Positions 34,585-43,824 of a stretch of 64,000 bases of DNA are shown piece by piece. Position 1 is the stretch's first letter; each line of letters opens with the position of its first letter. The position numbers were made by a program, and so were the translations under genes. The notes under the pieces are model-generated. The model searched no databases and was not told the origin of the DNA. It was given only the letters and a program-made list of their open reading frames with translations. Location: contig NZ_CP134500.1 of the NCBI RefSeq assembly GCF_031760065.1, forward strand, positions 4,588,001 to 4,652,000, given 5' to 3'. The DNA comes from Streptomyces durocortorensis. GTDB lineage: Bacteria; Actinomycetota; Actinomycetes; Streptomycetales; Streptomycetaceae.

Positions 34585-35865
34585 TCACTTGGGCTGCGGG
34601 ACCAGCCGTTCCGGACCGTGGGCCAGCTGCTCGCTCAGTGACTTCTGGAGCTTCAGGTCCTGTGCGGTGAGCTTCTGCGGACCACCGCGCGGTGGTACGC
34701 CCCCGACGCGTTCGGCGGGGGAGATCGGCTGCTCGTAGTGGGTCGGCGCGGTGTGCAGGGTCAGCCCTGTCACGCTGATGAGGAGGACGGCGCCCGCGAT
34801 GGCGGCCTTCGTCCACAGCTTGGCCTTGTTCTCGCTGCCGGTGCGCACGGCACGGGCGGGCGGTGGTACGGGGACGTGCTCGGCGCGGGCGAGCCCGCCG
34901 AGCCGGTCGTGCAGCAGGGCGGACTGCTCGGCGGGCGATGCGGCCTCCGCCAGCTCGGGCAGCCGTTCCGCGACGGCGGCGCGGGCGGTCATCAGGCGGC
35001 CCGCCGCAGCCGGGGTGCTGGCCTCCGTCTCGGCCGCGGTCTCCGGGAGGTCCAGGCCGACCCCGTCGTACAGGAGCAGCGTGCGCCGATAGGCCGGGGG
35101 CAGGTCGAGCAGCGCGTCGAACAGCGCCCGCTTGCCCGGCTCGGTGGGCGGGGCGTCGGGGTGCCGGTGGACGCGGCGCAGCCGGTGCCAGGGGGACATC
35201 GCGTACTCGTATGCCGCCGCGCGCACCCACCCGACCGGATCGCGGTCGACGGCCACCTCGGGCCAGCGGTGCCAGGCTAGTTGGAAGGCGCGCTCCACGG
35301 ACTCGCGGGCCAGGCTGCGGCGCCCGGTCAGGAGAAAGGTCTGCCGGACGAGGGCGGGCGCGGCGCCGGCGTACAGCTCGTCGAACGCTTCGGCGGGGGA
35401 GAGAGCGGGGGAGCGGGCGGGCGCGGGTTCGGGAACCGCGGGGTCGGGCTGCTCCTCGGGCGTGACCGCTCCAAGGGGCGTTTCCGCTGCTTCTGCCGTT
35501 TCCGTTTCCGCTGCTTCTGCTTCTGCTTCTGCTGTCGCTGTCGCTGTCGCTGTCGCTGCCGTTTCCGCTACCGCTGCCGCCTTCACTTCGGCTTCCGGCT
35601 CGGTTGGCGGTTTCGGCTGTGCCGTCGCCGGTGCCGCCTCGGGCGGTGACGGAGTTTCCGGGGCGATCAGCTTGGCGTACAGCGCGCGCTTGCGTCCGCG
35701 CGGGCTCGTGCGCCCCGTCTCCCAGGAGCGCACGGTGGCGCGCGTGACGCCGACCGCCGCCGCCACCTGATCCTCGCTCAACGACTTCGACTCACGCAGT
35801 CTGCGGCGCTCCTTGGGGGAGGGCAGCGGCGGCGCAGCGGCCTCATCGGTGGTGCTCCGGGTCAT
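34585..35865 (-). CDS. HTH / sigma-factor-like / membrane fusion protein
   Basis: 426 residues in three parts. Residues about 17-60 are a Cro/C1-type helix-turn-helix (LSEDQVAAAVGVTRATVRSW). An Ala/Glu/Thr low-complexity linker (about 75-150) follows, encoded partly by hexamer repeats. Residues about 160-310 resemble an ECF sigma factor: region 2-like LVRQTFLLTGRRSLARESVE with AFQLAWHRWP, and region 4-like ALLDLPPAYRRTLLLYDGVG. Near the C-terminus is one membrane helix (KAAIAGAVLLISVTGLTLH) and a short outer tail. ATG 35865 has GGGGGG upstream. The sigma-like part has lost several usual promoter-contact residues, so it may regulate rather than initiate transcription. Divergent from the PerM-like gene. 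Confidence 0.75.
   Translation of the reverse strand: MTRSTTDEAAAPPLPSPKERRRLRESKSLSEDQVAAAVGVTRATVRSWETGRTSPRGRKRALYAKLIAPETPSPPEAAPATAQPKPPTEPEAEVKAAAVAETAATATATATAEAEAEAAETETAEAAETPLGAVTPEEQPDPAVPEPAPARSPALSPAEAFDELYAGAAPALVRQTFLLTGRRSLARESVERAFQLAWHRWPEVAVDRDPVGWVRAAAYEYAMSPWHRLRRVHRHPDAPPTEPGKRALFDALLDLPPAYRRTLLLYDGVGLDLPETAAETEASTPAAAGRLMTARAAVAERLPELAEAASPAEQSALLHDRLGGLARAEHVPVPPPARAVRTGSENKAKLWTKAAIAGAVLLISVTGLTLHTAPTHYEQPISPAERVGGVPPRGGPQKLTAQDLKLQKSLSEQLAHGPERLVPQPK
35490..35575. repeat. TTCTGC / CTGTCG hexamer repeats in coding sequence
   Basis: Tandem TTCTGC and CTGTCG hexamers keep the frame and code for the Ala/Glu/Thr linker of the minus-strand fusion protein. Confidence 0.7.
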
Positions 35866-35934
35866 GGGTGCCCCCCGGCACCACCACACTGGGAGAAAAA
35901 GTACATAAACGTATATTGAGCGACACAACGGCTG

Positions 35935-35951
35935 TTCGCGCGTTACGCGAA
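35935..35951. promoter_or_regulatory. Inverted repeat in divergent promoter region
   Basis: TTCGCG-CGTTA-CGCGAA is a perfect 6-bp inverted repeat between the fusion-protein gene and the PerM-like gene. Nearby AT-rich sequence (35900-35918) is the likely promoter of the minus-strand gene. Confidence 0.4.
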
Positions 35952-35973
35952 ATAAGCGCGTGTCGTTGGCAGC

Positions 35974-37860
35974 ATGGGCCGCGTGACCCAAATGACGCAA
36001 CGCAGTCCGAAGGCCCCGGCCGAGCGGAACCGCACCCTCGCCCTGGCTTCCGCCCTGGTGCGGGGCGCCGTCGCCGCGGGCCTCGGCCTCGGGTCGCTGA
36101 CCGTGCTCGTCATGGTGATGTGGATCAGTTCCCCGTACCCGGACAGCGGACCCGGCGGGGCGCTGCGCGCCGGGGCCGGGGTCTGGTTGCTCGCGCACGG
36201 CGCCGGGCTCGTGCGGCCCGACACCCTGAACGGCGTGCCCGCCCCCGTCGGCGTGGTGCCGCTGCTGCTCGTGGCGGGCCCGGTCTGGCTGGCGCACCGG
36301 GCGGCGCGGGACGCGGCGGAGCCGGAGGAGGGGCGGGCGCGGCCCTCGCGGGCGGGGGCGTTCTGCGCGGTGACGGCGGGTTACCTCCTGGTCGTGGCGG
36401 GGGCGGCGGCCTATGCGCGGGCCGGTTCGCTGCGCGTCGAACCGGACACGCTGGCGTTCCCGGTGGCGTTCGTGGTGGCCGGTTCGGCGGTGGCCGGGGT
36501 GTGGACGGCGGCCGGGCGGCCGCTGGGTCCGCTGCCGTCCTGGTCGCCCCTGGTGCTTCAGGAGGCCGTCGCGCGGACGCTCTTCCGCAACCGGGCCGAG
36601 GCGGCGTGCCGGTCGGCCGCTGCGGGGGTGATGGTGCTGCTCGGCGGCGGGGCGCTGCTGGTCGCGGTGGCCCTCGGCCGGAACGCGATGGCGGCACAGG
36701 ACGCGTTCCTGGCGCTCGCGGGCGACCGGCCGGGGCGGTTCGCCGTGTTCCTGCTGGCCGCCGCGCTCGTGCCGAACGCCGCGCTGTGGGGAGCGGCGTA
36801 CGGGCTCGGGCCCGGCTTCTCGCTCGGTACGGGAGCCACCGCCACCCCGCTGGGCCTCGACGGCACCCCGGCGGTGCCCGGCTTCCCGCTGCTGGCGGCG
36901 GTGCCGGAACAGGGCCCGGGCTCCCTGCTGAGCGGGGCGGCCCTGGCGGTCCCGGTGGCGGCCGCGCTGGCCGTCGCCTGGTTCACCGTACGCGGGGCGG
37001 CCCCCGCCGAAGCCCCGCGCGACCGGGCCTGGACCCCGCGCGAGACGGTGCTGGTGACCCTGCTCGGCGCGCTGGGGTGCGGTGCCGGTACGGCGTTGCT
37101 CACAGCGGTCGCGGGCGGACCGCTCGGCACGGGGGTGCTCAGCGCGTTCGGGCCCGTGTGGTGGCTGACCGGTCCGGCGGCGCTGGTGTGGACGGCGGCC
37201 ATCGGAGTACCGGCGGCCCTCCTGCTGCGGGCGTGGCGGCTGCGCACACCCGGGTGGGCCTGGCGCCGGGACGTACCGGAAGGGGACGCGGGGCGGGACC
37301 CGGAAGCGGATGCTCCGCCCACTCCCTCCGCTCCACCTGCGGCTGCGCTAGCCGCAGAGCAAGGTGCCGGGAAGAGGGCCGGGAAGAGCGGTCCCGGGGC
37401 GGAGGAAGGCGACGACGAGGAGGCCGTCGTCGTCATCGGCCGACCGCGCCGCTGGTGGGCGTCCTGGCGCAGGGGCAAAGGGACGGGGGACGAGGCCGTT
37501 CCGGCAGCTTCCTCCGTACAGGCCCCTGTACAGGCCCCTGTGCCGGCCCCCGGCGCGGCTCCCGGCGAGGCCCCCGAAGCGGCCTCCCGGGCGTCGGCGG
37601 CGTTCCAGCCCTACGACTTCCTGCCGACCGACCCCTGGCACGGGAACGAAGCCCGGCAGGCCCGGTGGGCCTCCCTCAAGCGGGACTCCGGCGGGCTGAT
37701 GGCCGACTTCCCCGCGGGGGAGGCGGTGCGGAAGCCGACCACGACGGAGCCCGCCGGTCCGGCCAGTCCGGGCGGTCCGGAAGACCCGGCCGGTCCGGAA
37801 GACCCGGACTGGCCGGAAGGCCCGGGCGGCGCGGAAGGCCCGGAAGGAGCTACTCCTTGA
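35974..37860 (+). CDS. PerM-like (DUF6350) multi-span membrane protein
   Basis: 628 residues. About 11 membrane helices in the first 420 residues, starting with AAGLGLGSLTVLVMVMWISS, then a charged, Pro-rich cytoplasmic tail with SAAFQPYDFLPTDPWHGNE. Mycobacterium tuberculosis PerM, a divisome-associated membrane protein, has the same position between sucCD and purN-purH, so orthology is likely. The tail ends in a Pro/Gly/Glu repeat (GPEDPAGPEDPDWPEGPGG). Start ATG 35974 lacks a strong ribosome site; a GTG at 35983 or ATG at 35992 are alternatives. The 3' end overlaps the convergent gene by 11 bases. Confidence 0.78.
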   Translation: MGRVTQMTQRSPKAPAERNRTLALASALVRGAVAAGLGLGSLTVLVMVMWISSPYPDSGPGGALRAGAGVWLLAHGAGLVRPDTLNGVPAPVGVVPLLLVAGPVWLAHRAARDAAEPEEGRARPSRAGAFCAVTAGYLLVVAGAAAYARAGSLRVEPDTLAFPVAFVVAGSAVAGVWTAAGRPLGPLPSWSPLVLQEAVARTLFRNRAEAACRSAAAGVMVLLGGGALLVAVALGRNAMAAQDAFLALAGDRPGRFAVFLLAAALVPNAALWGAAYGLGPGFSLGTGATATPLGLDGTPAVPGFPLLAAVPEQGPGSLLSGAALAVPVAAALAVAWFTVRGAAPAEAPRDRAWTPRETVLVTLLGALGCGAGTALLTAVAGGPLGTGVLSAFGPVWWLTGPAALVWTAAIGVPAALLLRAWRLRTPGWAWRRDVPEGDAGRDPEADAPPTPSAPPAAALAAEQGAGKRAGKSGPGAEEGDDEEAVVVIGRPRRWWASWRRGKGTGDEAVPAASSVQAPVQAPVPAPGAAPGEAPEAASRASAAFQPYDFLPTDPWHGNEARQARWASLKRDSGGLMADFPAGEAVRKPTTTEPAGPASPGGPEDPAGPEDPDWPEGPGGAEGPEGATP

Positions 37861-38716
37861 CGCCGAAGAACGGCTCCAGCGGCTTCGGCAGCTGATCGTT
37901 GCAGGACAGTGCGCCGGTCTTGGTCAGGGCGTCGTTCACGCACGTGTAGTAGTCGCGGTAGACGAGCTGCACGGTGAACGTCGTCAGCACGATGAGCAGG
38001 GCGAGCAGGGCCGTCACCAGTCCGCTGATCGCCGCCGTGGTCTGCTGCTTGCCGCTGACGCCCTGCGCGACCGTGGGCGCGGTCCCCGTGCCGCCCCCGG
38101 GAGCGGCCCCGGTCGTTCCCGTACCGCTGACGACGGCCGCGCGGTCCGCCGCGGAGGCGTCCTTCTTCGGCGGTGTGCGCAGCGCGCTGATCGCCCAGTA
38201 GACGGAGAGCGAGCCCAGAAGCAGGGCGATCTCCGGGAGGTCGAAGAGGGCGAAGAAGACGGCCCACATGCCGCCGAGCAGCGCGTAGCGGGCGCGCCGC
38301 TGCGCGGGGTCGGTGGGGTCCCAGCGCATTCCGCCGGGACCGCCGTCGGGTCCGCCCCTGCCCCCGGGGCCGCCGGAGCCGTTCCCGCCGGGGCGGCCGC
38401 CCCAGCCGCCGCTGCCCCGGCCGGGCTGCTTGCTGCTCCACTGGCTGCCCCACGCCGGCCGGTCGCCGGAGGAGCCGTCGCCGGAGCCGTCCCCTGATCC
38501 GTCGCCGGAGCCCTCGCCGCCGTTCCCGTTGCCCGGCCCGGAGGGGTGGCGCGGCTGCCAGGGCTGGTCCGGCCGGTCCGCGGGCGGCGCGGCGAACGGA
38601 TTGTCGCGCTCCGGCTCGTCGGCCTCCGGCGAGGAGGACTGGCGTTCCCGCATCAGAAGGGCGGCCCGCTCGGGCAGCGGGAGGCGGAAGGCGGTGCGGC
38701 GGCGTCGGTCCGGCAT
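37850..38716 (-). CDS. Membrane protein with disordered Gly-rich N-terminus
   Basis: 288 residues. A long Gly/Asp/Ser-rich disordered stretch (about 58-135, with GSGDGSGDGSGDGSSGD) is followed by a hydrophobic pair at 148-182 (YALLGGMWAVFFALFDLPEI, LLLGSLSVYWAISAL) and a third helix near 236-258. The extracytoplasmic end has two Cys (YYTCVNDAL, LSCNDQL) likely to be disulfide-linked. A conserved Streptomyces membrane protein of unknown function. The ATG has no clear ribosome site, so the start is uncertain. Divergent from purN. Confidence 0.7.
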   Translation of the reverse strand: MPDRRRRTAFRLPLPERAALLMRERQSSSPEADEPERDNPFAAPPADRPDQPWQPRHPSGPGNGNGGEGSGDGSGDGSGDGSSGDRPAWGSQWSSKQPGRGSGGWGGRPGGNGSGGPGGRGGPDGGPGGMRWDPTDPAQRRARYALLGGMWAVFFALFDLPEIALLLGSLSVYWAISALRTPPKKDASAADRAAVVSGTGTTGAAPGGGTGTAPTVAQGVSGKQQTTAAISGLVTALLALLIVLTTFTVQLVYRDYYTCVNDALTKTGALSCNDQLPKPLEPFFGVKE

Positions 38717-38744
38717 GTGGTGAACGTCTTCCCCATCTCGTCAT

Positions 38745-38779
38745 GTCCGCCCGGAGGACGGTTCGTCCGCCCGGAGGAC
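38745..38779. repeat. Direct repeat at 20-base spacing upstream of purN
   Basis: GTCCGCCCGGAGGAC occurs at 38745-38759 and 38765-38779. Each copy also has GTCC/GGAC ends. The spacing of two helical turns suggests a regulator-binding array or a duplication in the divergent promoter region. Confidence 0.6.
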
Positions 38780-38997
38780 CCGGTGGACGGTGAGCTGTCC
38801 CCTGACGCTACCTCCCGGTCACGCCCCCGTCCCGTGGGGGCCGTCGGGTGTGCCGGTATCGTTGCTGACGGTCGGCCCGTTCGTAGGGTTCCCCGTATCG
38901 GGCGAAGCGATTCTCTCGTACGACCCTACAAAGAGCATCCCCCGGTGCCGCCGCGCCTGTGTCACCACGTGGTCATCACGCGAGAAAGGGCCCCGAC

Positions 38998-39654
38998 GTG
39001 GCCTCCCCGCCCCCCTCCTCCGTTCCCGCCCGGCTGGTCGTGCTGGTCTCCGGATCCGGTACGAATCTCCAGGCCCTGCTCGACGCCATCGGCGACGACC
39101 CGGCGGCGTACGGAGCGCAGATCGTCGCCGTCGGCGCGGACCGTGACGGGACCGGGGGGCTTGAGCGTGCCGCGCGGGCCGGCATCCCCACGTTCGTGTG
39201 CAAGCTCAAGGACCACGCGACCCGTGCCGAGTGGGACGAGGCGCTCGCCGCGCAGGTCGCCGCTCACCGCCCGGACCTCGTGGTCTCCGCGGGTTTCATG
39301 AAGATCGTCGGCCCGGCGTTCCTCGCCGCCTTCGGCGGCCGGACCGTCAACACCCACCCCGCCCTGCTGCCCAGCTTTCCCGGCGCGCACGGAGTGCGTG
39401 ACGCACTCGCGTACGGCGTGAAGGTCACCGGCTGCACCGTCCACTTCGTCGACGACGGTGTCGACACCGGCCCGATCATCGCCCAGGGCGTGGTCGAGGT
39501 GACCGAAGAGGACACCCCGGAGGGCGAAGCCGCCCTCCACGAACGCATCAAGGAAGTCGAGCGCACGCTGCTCGTCGAGGCCGTGGGGCGGATCGCCCGT
39601 GACGGTCATCGCATTGAGGGACGAAAGGTTCATCTCGGTCATGTCGGTGAATAA
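38998..39654 (+). CDS. purN: Phosphoribosylglycinamide formyltransferase
   Basis: 218 residues. PurN transfers a formyl group from 10-formyl-THF to GAR in purine synthesis. It shows [16 protein letters not shown] at the phosphate site, and the catalytic Asn-His-Asp set in [17 protein letters not shown] and [15 protein letters not shown] start with GAAAGG upstream. The next gene, purH, starts inside the last 14 bases, so the two are translated together. The C1 donor is produced by FolD, encoded 4 kb downstream. Confidence 0.95.
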   Translation: MASPPPSSVPARLVVLVSGSGTNLQALLDAIGDDPAAYGAQIVAVGADRDGTGGLERAARAGIPTFVCKLKDHATRAEWDEALAAQVAAHRPDLVVSAGFMKIVGPAFLAAFGGRTVNTHPALLPSFPGAHGVRDALAYGVKVTGCTVHFVDDGVDTGPIIAQGVVEVTEEDTPEGEAALHERIKEVERTLLVEAVGRIARDGHRIEGRKVHLGHVGE

Positions 39655-41194
39655 GCCCATCCGCCGCGCCCTGGTCAGTGTCTACGACAAGACGGGGCTC
39701 GAAGACCTCGCCCGCGGTCTGCACGAGGCGGGCGTCGAGCTCGTCTCCACCGGCTCCACCGCCGGGAGGATCGCCGCCGCCGGGGTTCCGGTCACCAAGG
39801 TCGAGGAGCTCACCGGCTTCCCGGAGTGCCTGGACGGCCGCGTCAAGACGCTCCACCCCCGCGTCCACGCGGGCATCCTCGCGGACCTCCGCCTGGACGC
39901 CCACCGCGAGCAGCTCGCCGAGCTGGGAGTCGAGCCCTTCGACCTGGTGGTCGTGAACCTCTACCCGTTCAAGGCGACCGTCGCCTCGGGCGCCTCCGAC
40001 GACGAGTGCGTCGAGCAGATCGACATCGGCGGCCCCTCCATGGTCCGCGCCGCCGCCAAGAACCACCCCTCGGTGGCCGTCGTCACCAGCCCGGAGCGGT
40101 ACGCGGACGTCCTCGCGGCCGTCAAGGCGGGCGGCTTCGACCTGACCGCCCGCAAGCGGCTGGCCGCCGAGGCGTTCCAGCACACCGCCTCCTACGACGT
40201 GGCCGTCGCCTCCTGGTTCGCGGACGACTACGCGGCCGTCGGCGACTCGGGCCTCCCCGAGTTCCTCGGCGACACCTTCGCCCGCAAGAACGTCCTGCGC
40301 TACGGCGAGAACCCGCACCAGCCCGCCGCGCTCTACACCTCCGGCGAGGGCGGTCTCGCCGAGGCCGAGCAGCTGCACGGCAAGGAGATGTCCTACAACA
40401 ACTACACGGACACCGACGCCGCCCGCCGCGCCGCCTACGACCACGCCGAGCCGTGCGTCGCGATCATCAAGCACGCCAACCCGTGCGGCATCGCCATCGC
40501 CGACGACATCGCCGAGGCGCACCGCAAGGCCCACGCCTGCGACCCGCTCTCCGCGTTCGGTGGCGTCATCGCCGTCAACCGGCCGGTGACCGTCGAGCTG
40601 GCCGAGCAGGTCGCGGAGATCTTCACCGAGGTCATCGTCGCCCCGGCGTACGAGGACGGCGCCGTCGAGGTGCTGGCCCGCAAGAAGAACATCCGGGTGC
40701 TGCGCGCCCCCGAGGCCCCGGCCGCCGCGTTCGAGGTCAAGCCGATCGACGGCGGCGCGCTGCTCCAGGTGACCGACCGCCTCCAGGCCGAGGGCGACGA
40801 CCCGGCCAACTGGACGCTGGCCACCGGCGAGGCGCTCTCCGAGGCGGAGCTGAAGGAGCTGGCCTTCGCCTGGAAGGCGTGCCGCGCGGTCAAGTCCAAC
40901 GCCATCCTCCTCGCCAGGGACGGCGCCTCGGTCGGCGTCGGCATGGGCCAGGTCAACCGCGTCGACTCCGCGAAGCTCGCCGTCGAGCGGGCGGGCGAGG
41001 AGCGGGCGGCCGGTGCCTACGCCGCCTCCGACGCGTTCTTCCCGTTCCCCGACGGCCTGGAGATCCTCACCGCCGCCGGTATCAAGGCCGTCGTCCAGCC
41101 CGGCGGCTCCGTCCGCGACGAGCTGGTGATCGAGGCCGCGCAGAAGGCGGGCGTCACCATGTACTTCACCGGGACGCGCCACTTCTTCCACTGA
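39641..41194 (+). CDS. purH: AICAR transformylase / IMP cyclohydrolase
   Basis: 517 residues. The N-terminal IMP cyclohydrolase domain ([40 protein letters not shown]) and C-terminal AICAR formyltransferase domain ([38 protein letters not shown]) are both complete. It makes the last two steps to IMP. ATG 39641 fits family length; the open frame runs upstream inside purN. A 21-base tandem duplication straddles the stop codon and a 14-bp hairpin follows. Confidence 0.96.
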   Translation: MSVNKPIRRALVSVYDKTGLEDLARGLHEAGVELVSTGSTAGRIAAAGVPVTKVEELTGFPECLDGRVKTLHPRVHAGILADLRLDAHREQLAELGVEPFDLVVVNLYPFKATVASGASDDECVEQIDIGGPSMVRAAAKNHPSVAVVTSPERYADVLAAVKAGGFDLTARKRLAAEAFQHTASYDVAVASWFADDYAAVGDSGLPEFLGDTFARKNVLRYGENPHQPAALYTSGEGGLAEAEQLHGKEMSYNNYTDTDAARRAAYDHAEPCVAIIKHANPCGIAIADDIAEAHRKAHACDPLSAFGGVIAVNRPVTVELAEQVAEIFTEVIVAPAYEDGAVEVLARKKNIRVLRAPEAPAAAFEVKPIDGGALLQVTDRLQAEGDDPANWTLATGEALSEAELKELAFAWKACRAVKSNAILLARDGASVGVGMGQVNRVDSAKLAVERAGEERAAGAYAASDAFFPFPDGLEILTAAGIKAVVQPGGSVRDELVIEAAQKAGVTMYFTGTRHFFH

Positions 41195-41232
41195 CCGGCA
41201 GCTGTACGTTCCTGACCGGCACCTGTACGTTC
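41191..41232. repeat. 21-base tandem duplication at the purH stop
   Basis: CTGACCGGCAGCTGTACGTT-C and CTGACCGGCACCTGTACGTT-C lie head to tail with one difference. The first copy contains the purH stop codon. Confidence 0.8.
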
Positions 41233-41267
41233 CGTGGCCGCACCCGTCCGAAAGGGTGCGGCCACGG
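41232..41267 (+). terminator. Terminator after purH
   Basis: CCGTGGCCGCACCC (41232-41245) pairs perfectly with GGGTGCGGCCACGG (41254-41267) around an 8-base loop. Confidence 0.8.
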
Positions 41268-41309
41268 CCGTGTCCGACGTCCGGAATCCGCTCGCCGCTC
41301 TGTTCTAAT

Positions 41310-41336
41310 GAACGGCCGTATCAAAGAACGGCCGTA
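41310..41336. promoter_or_regulatory. Direct repeat GAACGGCCGTA upstream of DUF2079 gene
   Basis: GAACGGCCGTA occurs at 41310-41320 and 41326-41336, a 16-base period. Each copy contains the palindrome ACGGCCGT. They sit 26 bases before the start codon and could bind a regulator. Confidence 0.45.
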
Positions 41337-41361
41337 GAAATCCCTAGCGGGGGCAGTCACC

Positions 41362-42891
41362 GTGCTTGAGCTGAACAAGAGTGGAACGGACCGGTCGGAG
41401 CCGGGCCGCCTGCCCGCGCAGGGCACCGGGCCGGACGCTCGCCCGGCGGACGGTTCCCCGGGCGCGGCCACCGGCGACGAACGCGTCCCGCTGCGCCCGT
41501 ACCTGATCGCCGCCGCGATCCTGTGCGCGCTCTACTTCCTCTACTCGTACTTCCAGTACGCCCGCTTCGGCTCGCCCTCCTGGGACCTCGGGATCTTCGA
41601 GCAGGAGGTCAGGGCGTACGCGGCGTTCGAGGCCCCGGTCGTCGACATCAAGGGCCCCGGCTATCTGATCCTCGGAGACCACTTCTCCCCGATCGTGGCG
41701 CTGCTCGCCCCGCTCTACTGGATCTGGCCGTCGGCGACGGCCCTGCTCTTCGCCCAGGCCGCGCTGTTCGCGCTGGGGGCGGTCGTGGTCGGCCGCACCA
41801 CCCAGCAGCTCCTCGGCGGCCGCTCCGGGCTGTGCGTCACCGTCGCGTACGGGCTGTCCTGGGGCATTCAGGAAGCGGTGAAGTCCGACTTCCACGAGAT
41901 CACCTTCGCCGTGCCGCTGCTGGCCCTGGTCTGCCGGGCGCTGCTCCTGAAGCGGTGGACGGCCGCCCTGCTCTGGTCGCTGCCGCTCGTCCTGGTCAAG
42001 GAGGACCTCGGCGCGACCGTCGCGGTCGTCGGCTTCCTGCTCTTCGTGTACGGCCGCCGCCTCCAGGGTGCGCTGCTCGCCGCCTACGGCGTCGCGGCCT
42101 TCGTCGTCACCCTCGTCGTCCTCATCCCGGCGGCCAGCAGCGCGGGCACGTACGACTACTGGCAGAAGATCGACAAGAACGGGGAGCAGGACGTCTCGAT
42201 GCTGGACTCCGTCCTCGGCGTCCTCAACTCCTCCGTCAAGATCGAGATGCTGGTCTTCCTGATCGGGATCACCGCGTTCATGGCGCTGCGCTCGCCGCTG
42301 ACGCTGCTGATCATCCCCACGCTCGGCTGGCGGCTGCTCTCGCAGGACAGCAACCACTGGGGCATGGTCTGGCACTACAGCGCGATTCTCATGCCGGTGC
42401 TGTTCCTCGCGATGGCCGACGGCGTCCGCCGCAGCCGCGACTCGCACCGCCCCTGGCTCGCCTCGTACGCGAGGGTCGCCGTCCCCGTCGCCACCGCGAT
42501 CGCCATCGCGATGACCCAGCACCTGCCGCTGCGCGACCTGCTGCGCCCGGAGACCTACCGCACCGACGACGCCCGCGCCCAGGCGGCCCGGGCGGCGCTG
42601 GACGCCATCCCGGCCGGCTCACGCGTCGAGACGGACATCACGCTGATGGCCCACCTCACCTCCGACCGCACCGTCTACTGGGTCGGCGGAGCCCCGGGCA
42701 CCGCGCCCGACATCGTCGCCATCAACCTCGACTTCGGCTGGTCCCGGCCGATCCAGGACCCCGTGGCGTACGCCGAGCAGCTGCACCCCGAGGCGCGCTA
42801 CCGCCTCAAGCACCGGGGCGGCAGCTTCGTGGTGATGGAGCGTACGACGCCGGAGCCGGCGGAGATCCCGGGCGTGCGCGGGGGCCGCTGA
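41362..42891 (+). CDS. DUF2079-family membrane protein
   Basis: 509 residues. After a disordered N-terminus the first membrane helix (YLIAAAILCALYFLYSYFQY) leads to the family signature WDLGIFEQ and LGDHFSPIVALLAP. About ten helices follow, including an outer-loop SDFHEITFAVPLLAL motif. DUF2079 proteins have a GT-C glycosyltransferase-like fold and lipid-linked donors, but no substrate is known. GTG has GGGGG at good spacing. A 16-bp hairpin closes the gene. Confidence 0.88.
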   Translation: MLELNKSGTDRSEPGRLPAQGTGPDARPADGSPGAATGDERVPLRPYLIAAAILCALYFLYSYFQYARFGSPSWDLGIFEQEVRAYAAFEAPVVDIKGPGYLILGDHFSPIVALLAPLYWIWPSATALLFAQAALFALGAVVVGRTTQQLLGGRSGLCVTVAYGLSWGIQEAVKSDFHEITFAVPLLALVCRALLLKRWTAALLWSLPLVLVKEDLGATVAVVGFLLFVYGRRLQGALLAAYGVAAFVVTLVVLIPAASSAGTYDYWQKIDKNGEQDVSMLDSVLGVLNSSVKIEMLVFLIGITAFMALRSPLTLLIIPTLGWRLLSQDSNHWGMVWHYSAILMPVLFLAMADGVRRSRDSHRPWLASYARVAVPVATAIAIAMTQHLPLRDLLRPETYRTDDARAQAARAALDAIPAGSRVETDITLMAHLTSDRTVYWVGGAPGTAPDIVAINLDFGWSRPIQDPVAYAEQLHPEARYRLKHRGGSFVVMERTTPEPAEIPGVRGGR

Positions 42892-42904
42892 GCCCTCCGC
42901 GTAC

Positions 42905-42944
42905 GCGCGAAGGCCGCCCCGATGTGCCGGGGCGGCCTTCGCGC
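42905..42944. terminator. Bidirectional terminator, DUF2079/RDD
   Basis: GCGCGAAGGCCGCCCC (42905-42920) pairs perfectly with 42929-42944 across an 8-base loop between convergent genes. Confidence 0.85.
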
Positions 42945-42964
42945 GCACAGGGTGTGCGGGTGGG

Positions 42965-43603
42965 TCACTTGGACTTGACGACCACCGACGAGCAGACCTT
43001 GTCCGCGAACGTCTGCTTCTTCTCGTCCCACAGCGGCCACAGCCAGCCGATGTAGCAGGCGAGGCTGTCGAGGAAGTGGGCCAGGCGGCGCACGAAGGCC
43101 ATGCCGAAGCCCAGCGGGCGGCCGTCGGCCTCGCGCAGCAGGCGGATGCCCACGGCCTTCTTGCCGACCGTCTGGCCGGTGGTGCCCTCCTGGTACAGCT
43201 GCCAGATGGCGACGCCGATGAGGCCGAGGAAGCCCACGATGGCGAGGATCGCGCCGAACGCATCGCCGACCGCACCGCCGATGACGACGAAGATGTACGG
43301 GACCATCAGGACGAGCCCGTCGATGATCAGCCCGCCGAACCGCAGACCCCAGTGGGCCAGCTCCGGCATGCCGCCGCCGTACCCGGGCTGCTGGCCGTAG
43401 GCCGGCGGCTGCTGCGGGTAGGCCCCGTACGGCTGGCCGGGCTGCTGCGGGTAACCGGGCTGCTGGGGGTAGCCGTAGCCCTGCGGCGGGACACCCTGGG
43501 GAGCCTGCTGCGGGTAGCCGTACCCGGGCTGGCCCTGCGGCGGCCCCTGGGGCGGCTGACCGGGCTGCTGCCCGTACGGGTTGTTCGGGTCGCCGAAGCT
43601 CAT
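42965..43603 (-). CDS. RDD-family membrane protein with PQQ-rich N-terminus
   Basis: 212 residues. The first 80 are Pro/Gln/Gly/Tyr repeats ([31 protein letters not shown]). The RDD domain follows: [20 protein letters not shown] supplies the Arg-Asp pattern, then [20 protein letters not shown] and [11 protein letters not shown]. Three membrane helices. Family members are thought to be transporters or regulators of the envelope. ATG 43603 has AAGGAAA about 11 bases upstream. Divergent from folD. Confidence 0.87.
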   Translation of the reverse strand: MSFGDPNNPYGQQPGQPPQGPPQGQPGYGYPQQAPQGVPPQGYGYPQQPGYPQQPGQPYGAYPQQPPAYGQQPGYGGGMPELAHWGLRFGGLIIDGLVLMVPYIFVVIGGAVGDAFGAILAIVGFLGLIGVAIWQLYQEGTTGQTVGKKAVGIRLLREADGRPLGFGMAFVRRLAHFLDSLACYIGWLWPLWDEKKQTFADKVCSSVVVKSK

Positions 43604-43824
43604 ATGGGGTGTTTCCTTCAACAGACGTGTGGGGACGAGATGGCCACACGGAGGAAGGACGACGTTCAGCGGCCCGCCCCCCGTACAACCGCGGCCTTCA
43701 TCGTTATAAGGGGGGCCCGCGTTTGTCCAGTCCGGAGCCCCAGACGTTGTGCAAGTGCAATCTCGTGTACGGGGGAGGCGCCGGCAATTGGTATGCGGGC
43801 GGGGTCATCCGCGAGGATGGGCCC

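Noticed and set aside
32204..35230. A 1,008-codon open frame antisense to sucC and sucD
   Set aside because: High-GC coding strands leave long open frames in the antisense direction. It has no ribosome site or family features, and sucC and sucD are certain.
43749..43760. GTGCAA tandem repeat upstream of folD as an operator
   Set aside because: Only two 6-base copies and no palindrome, so it could be chance.
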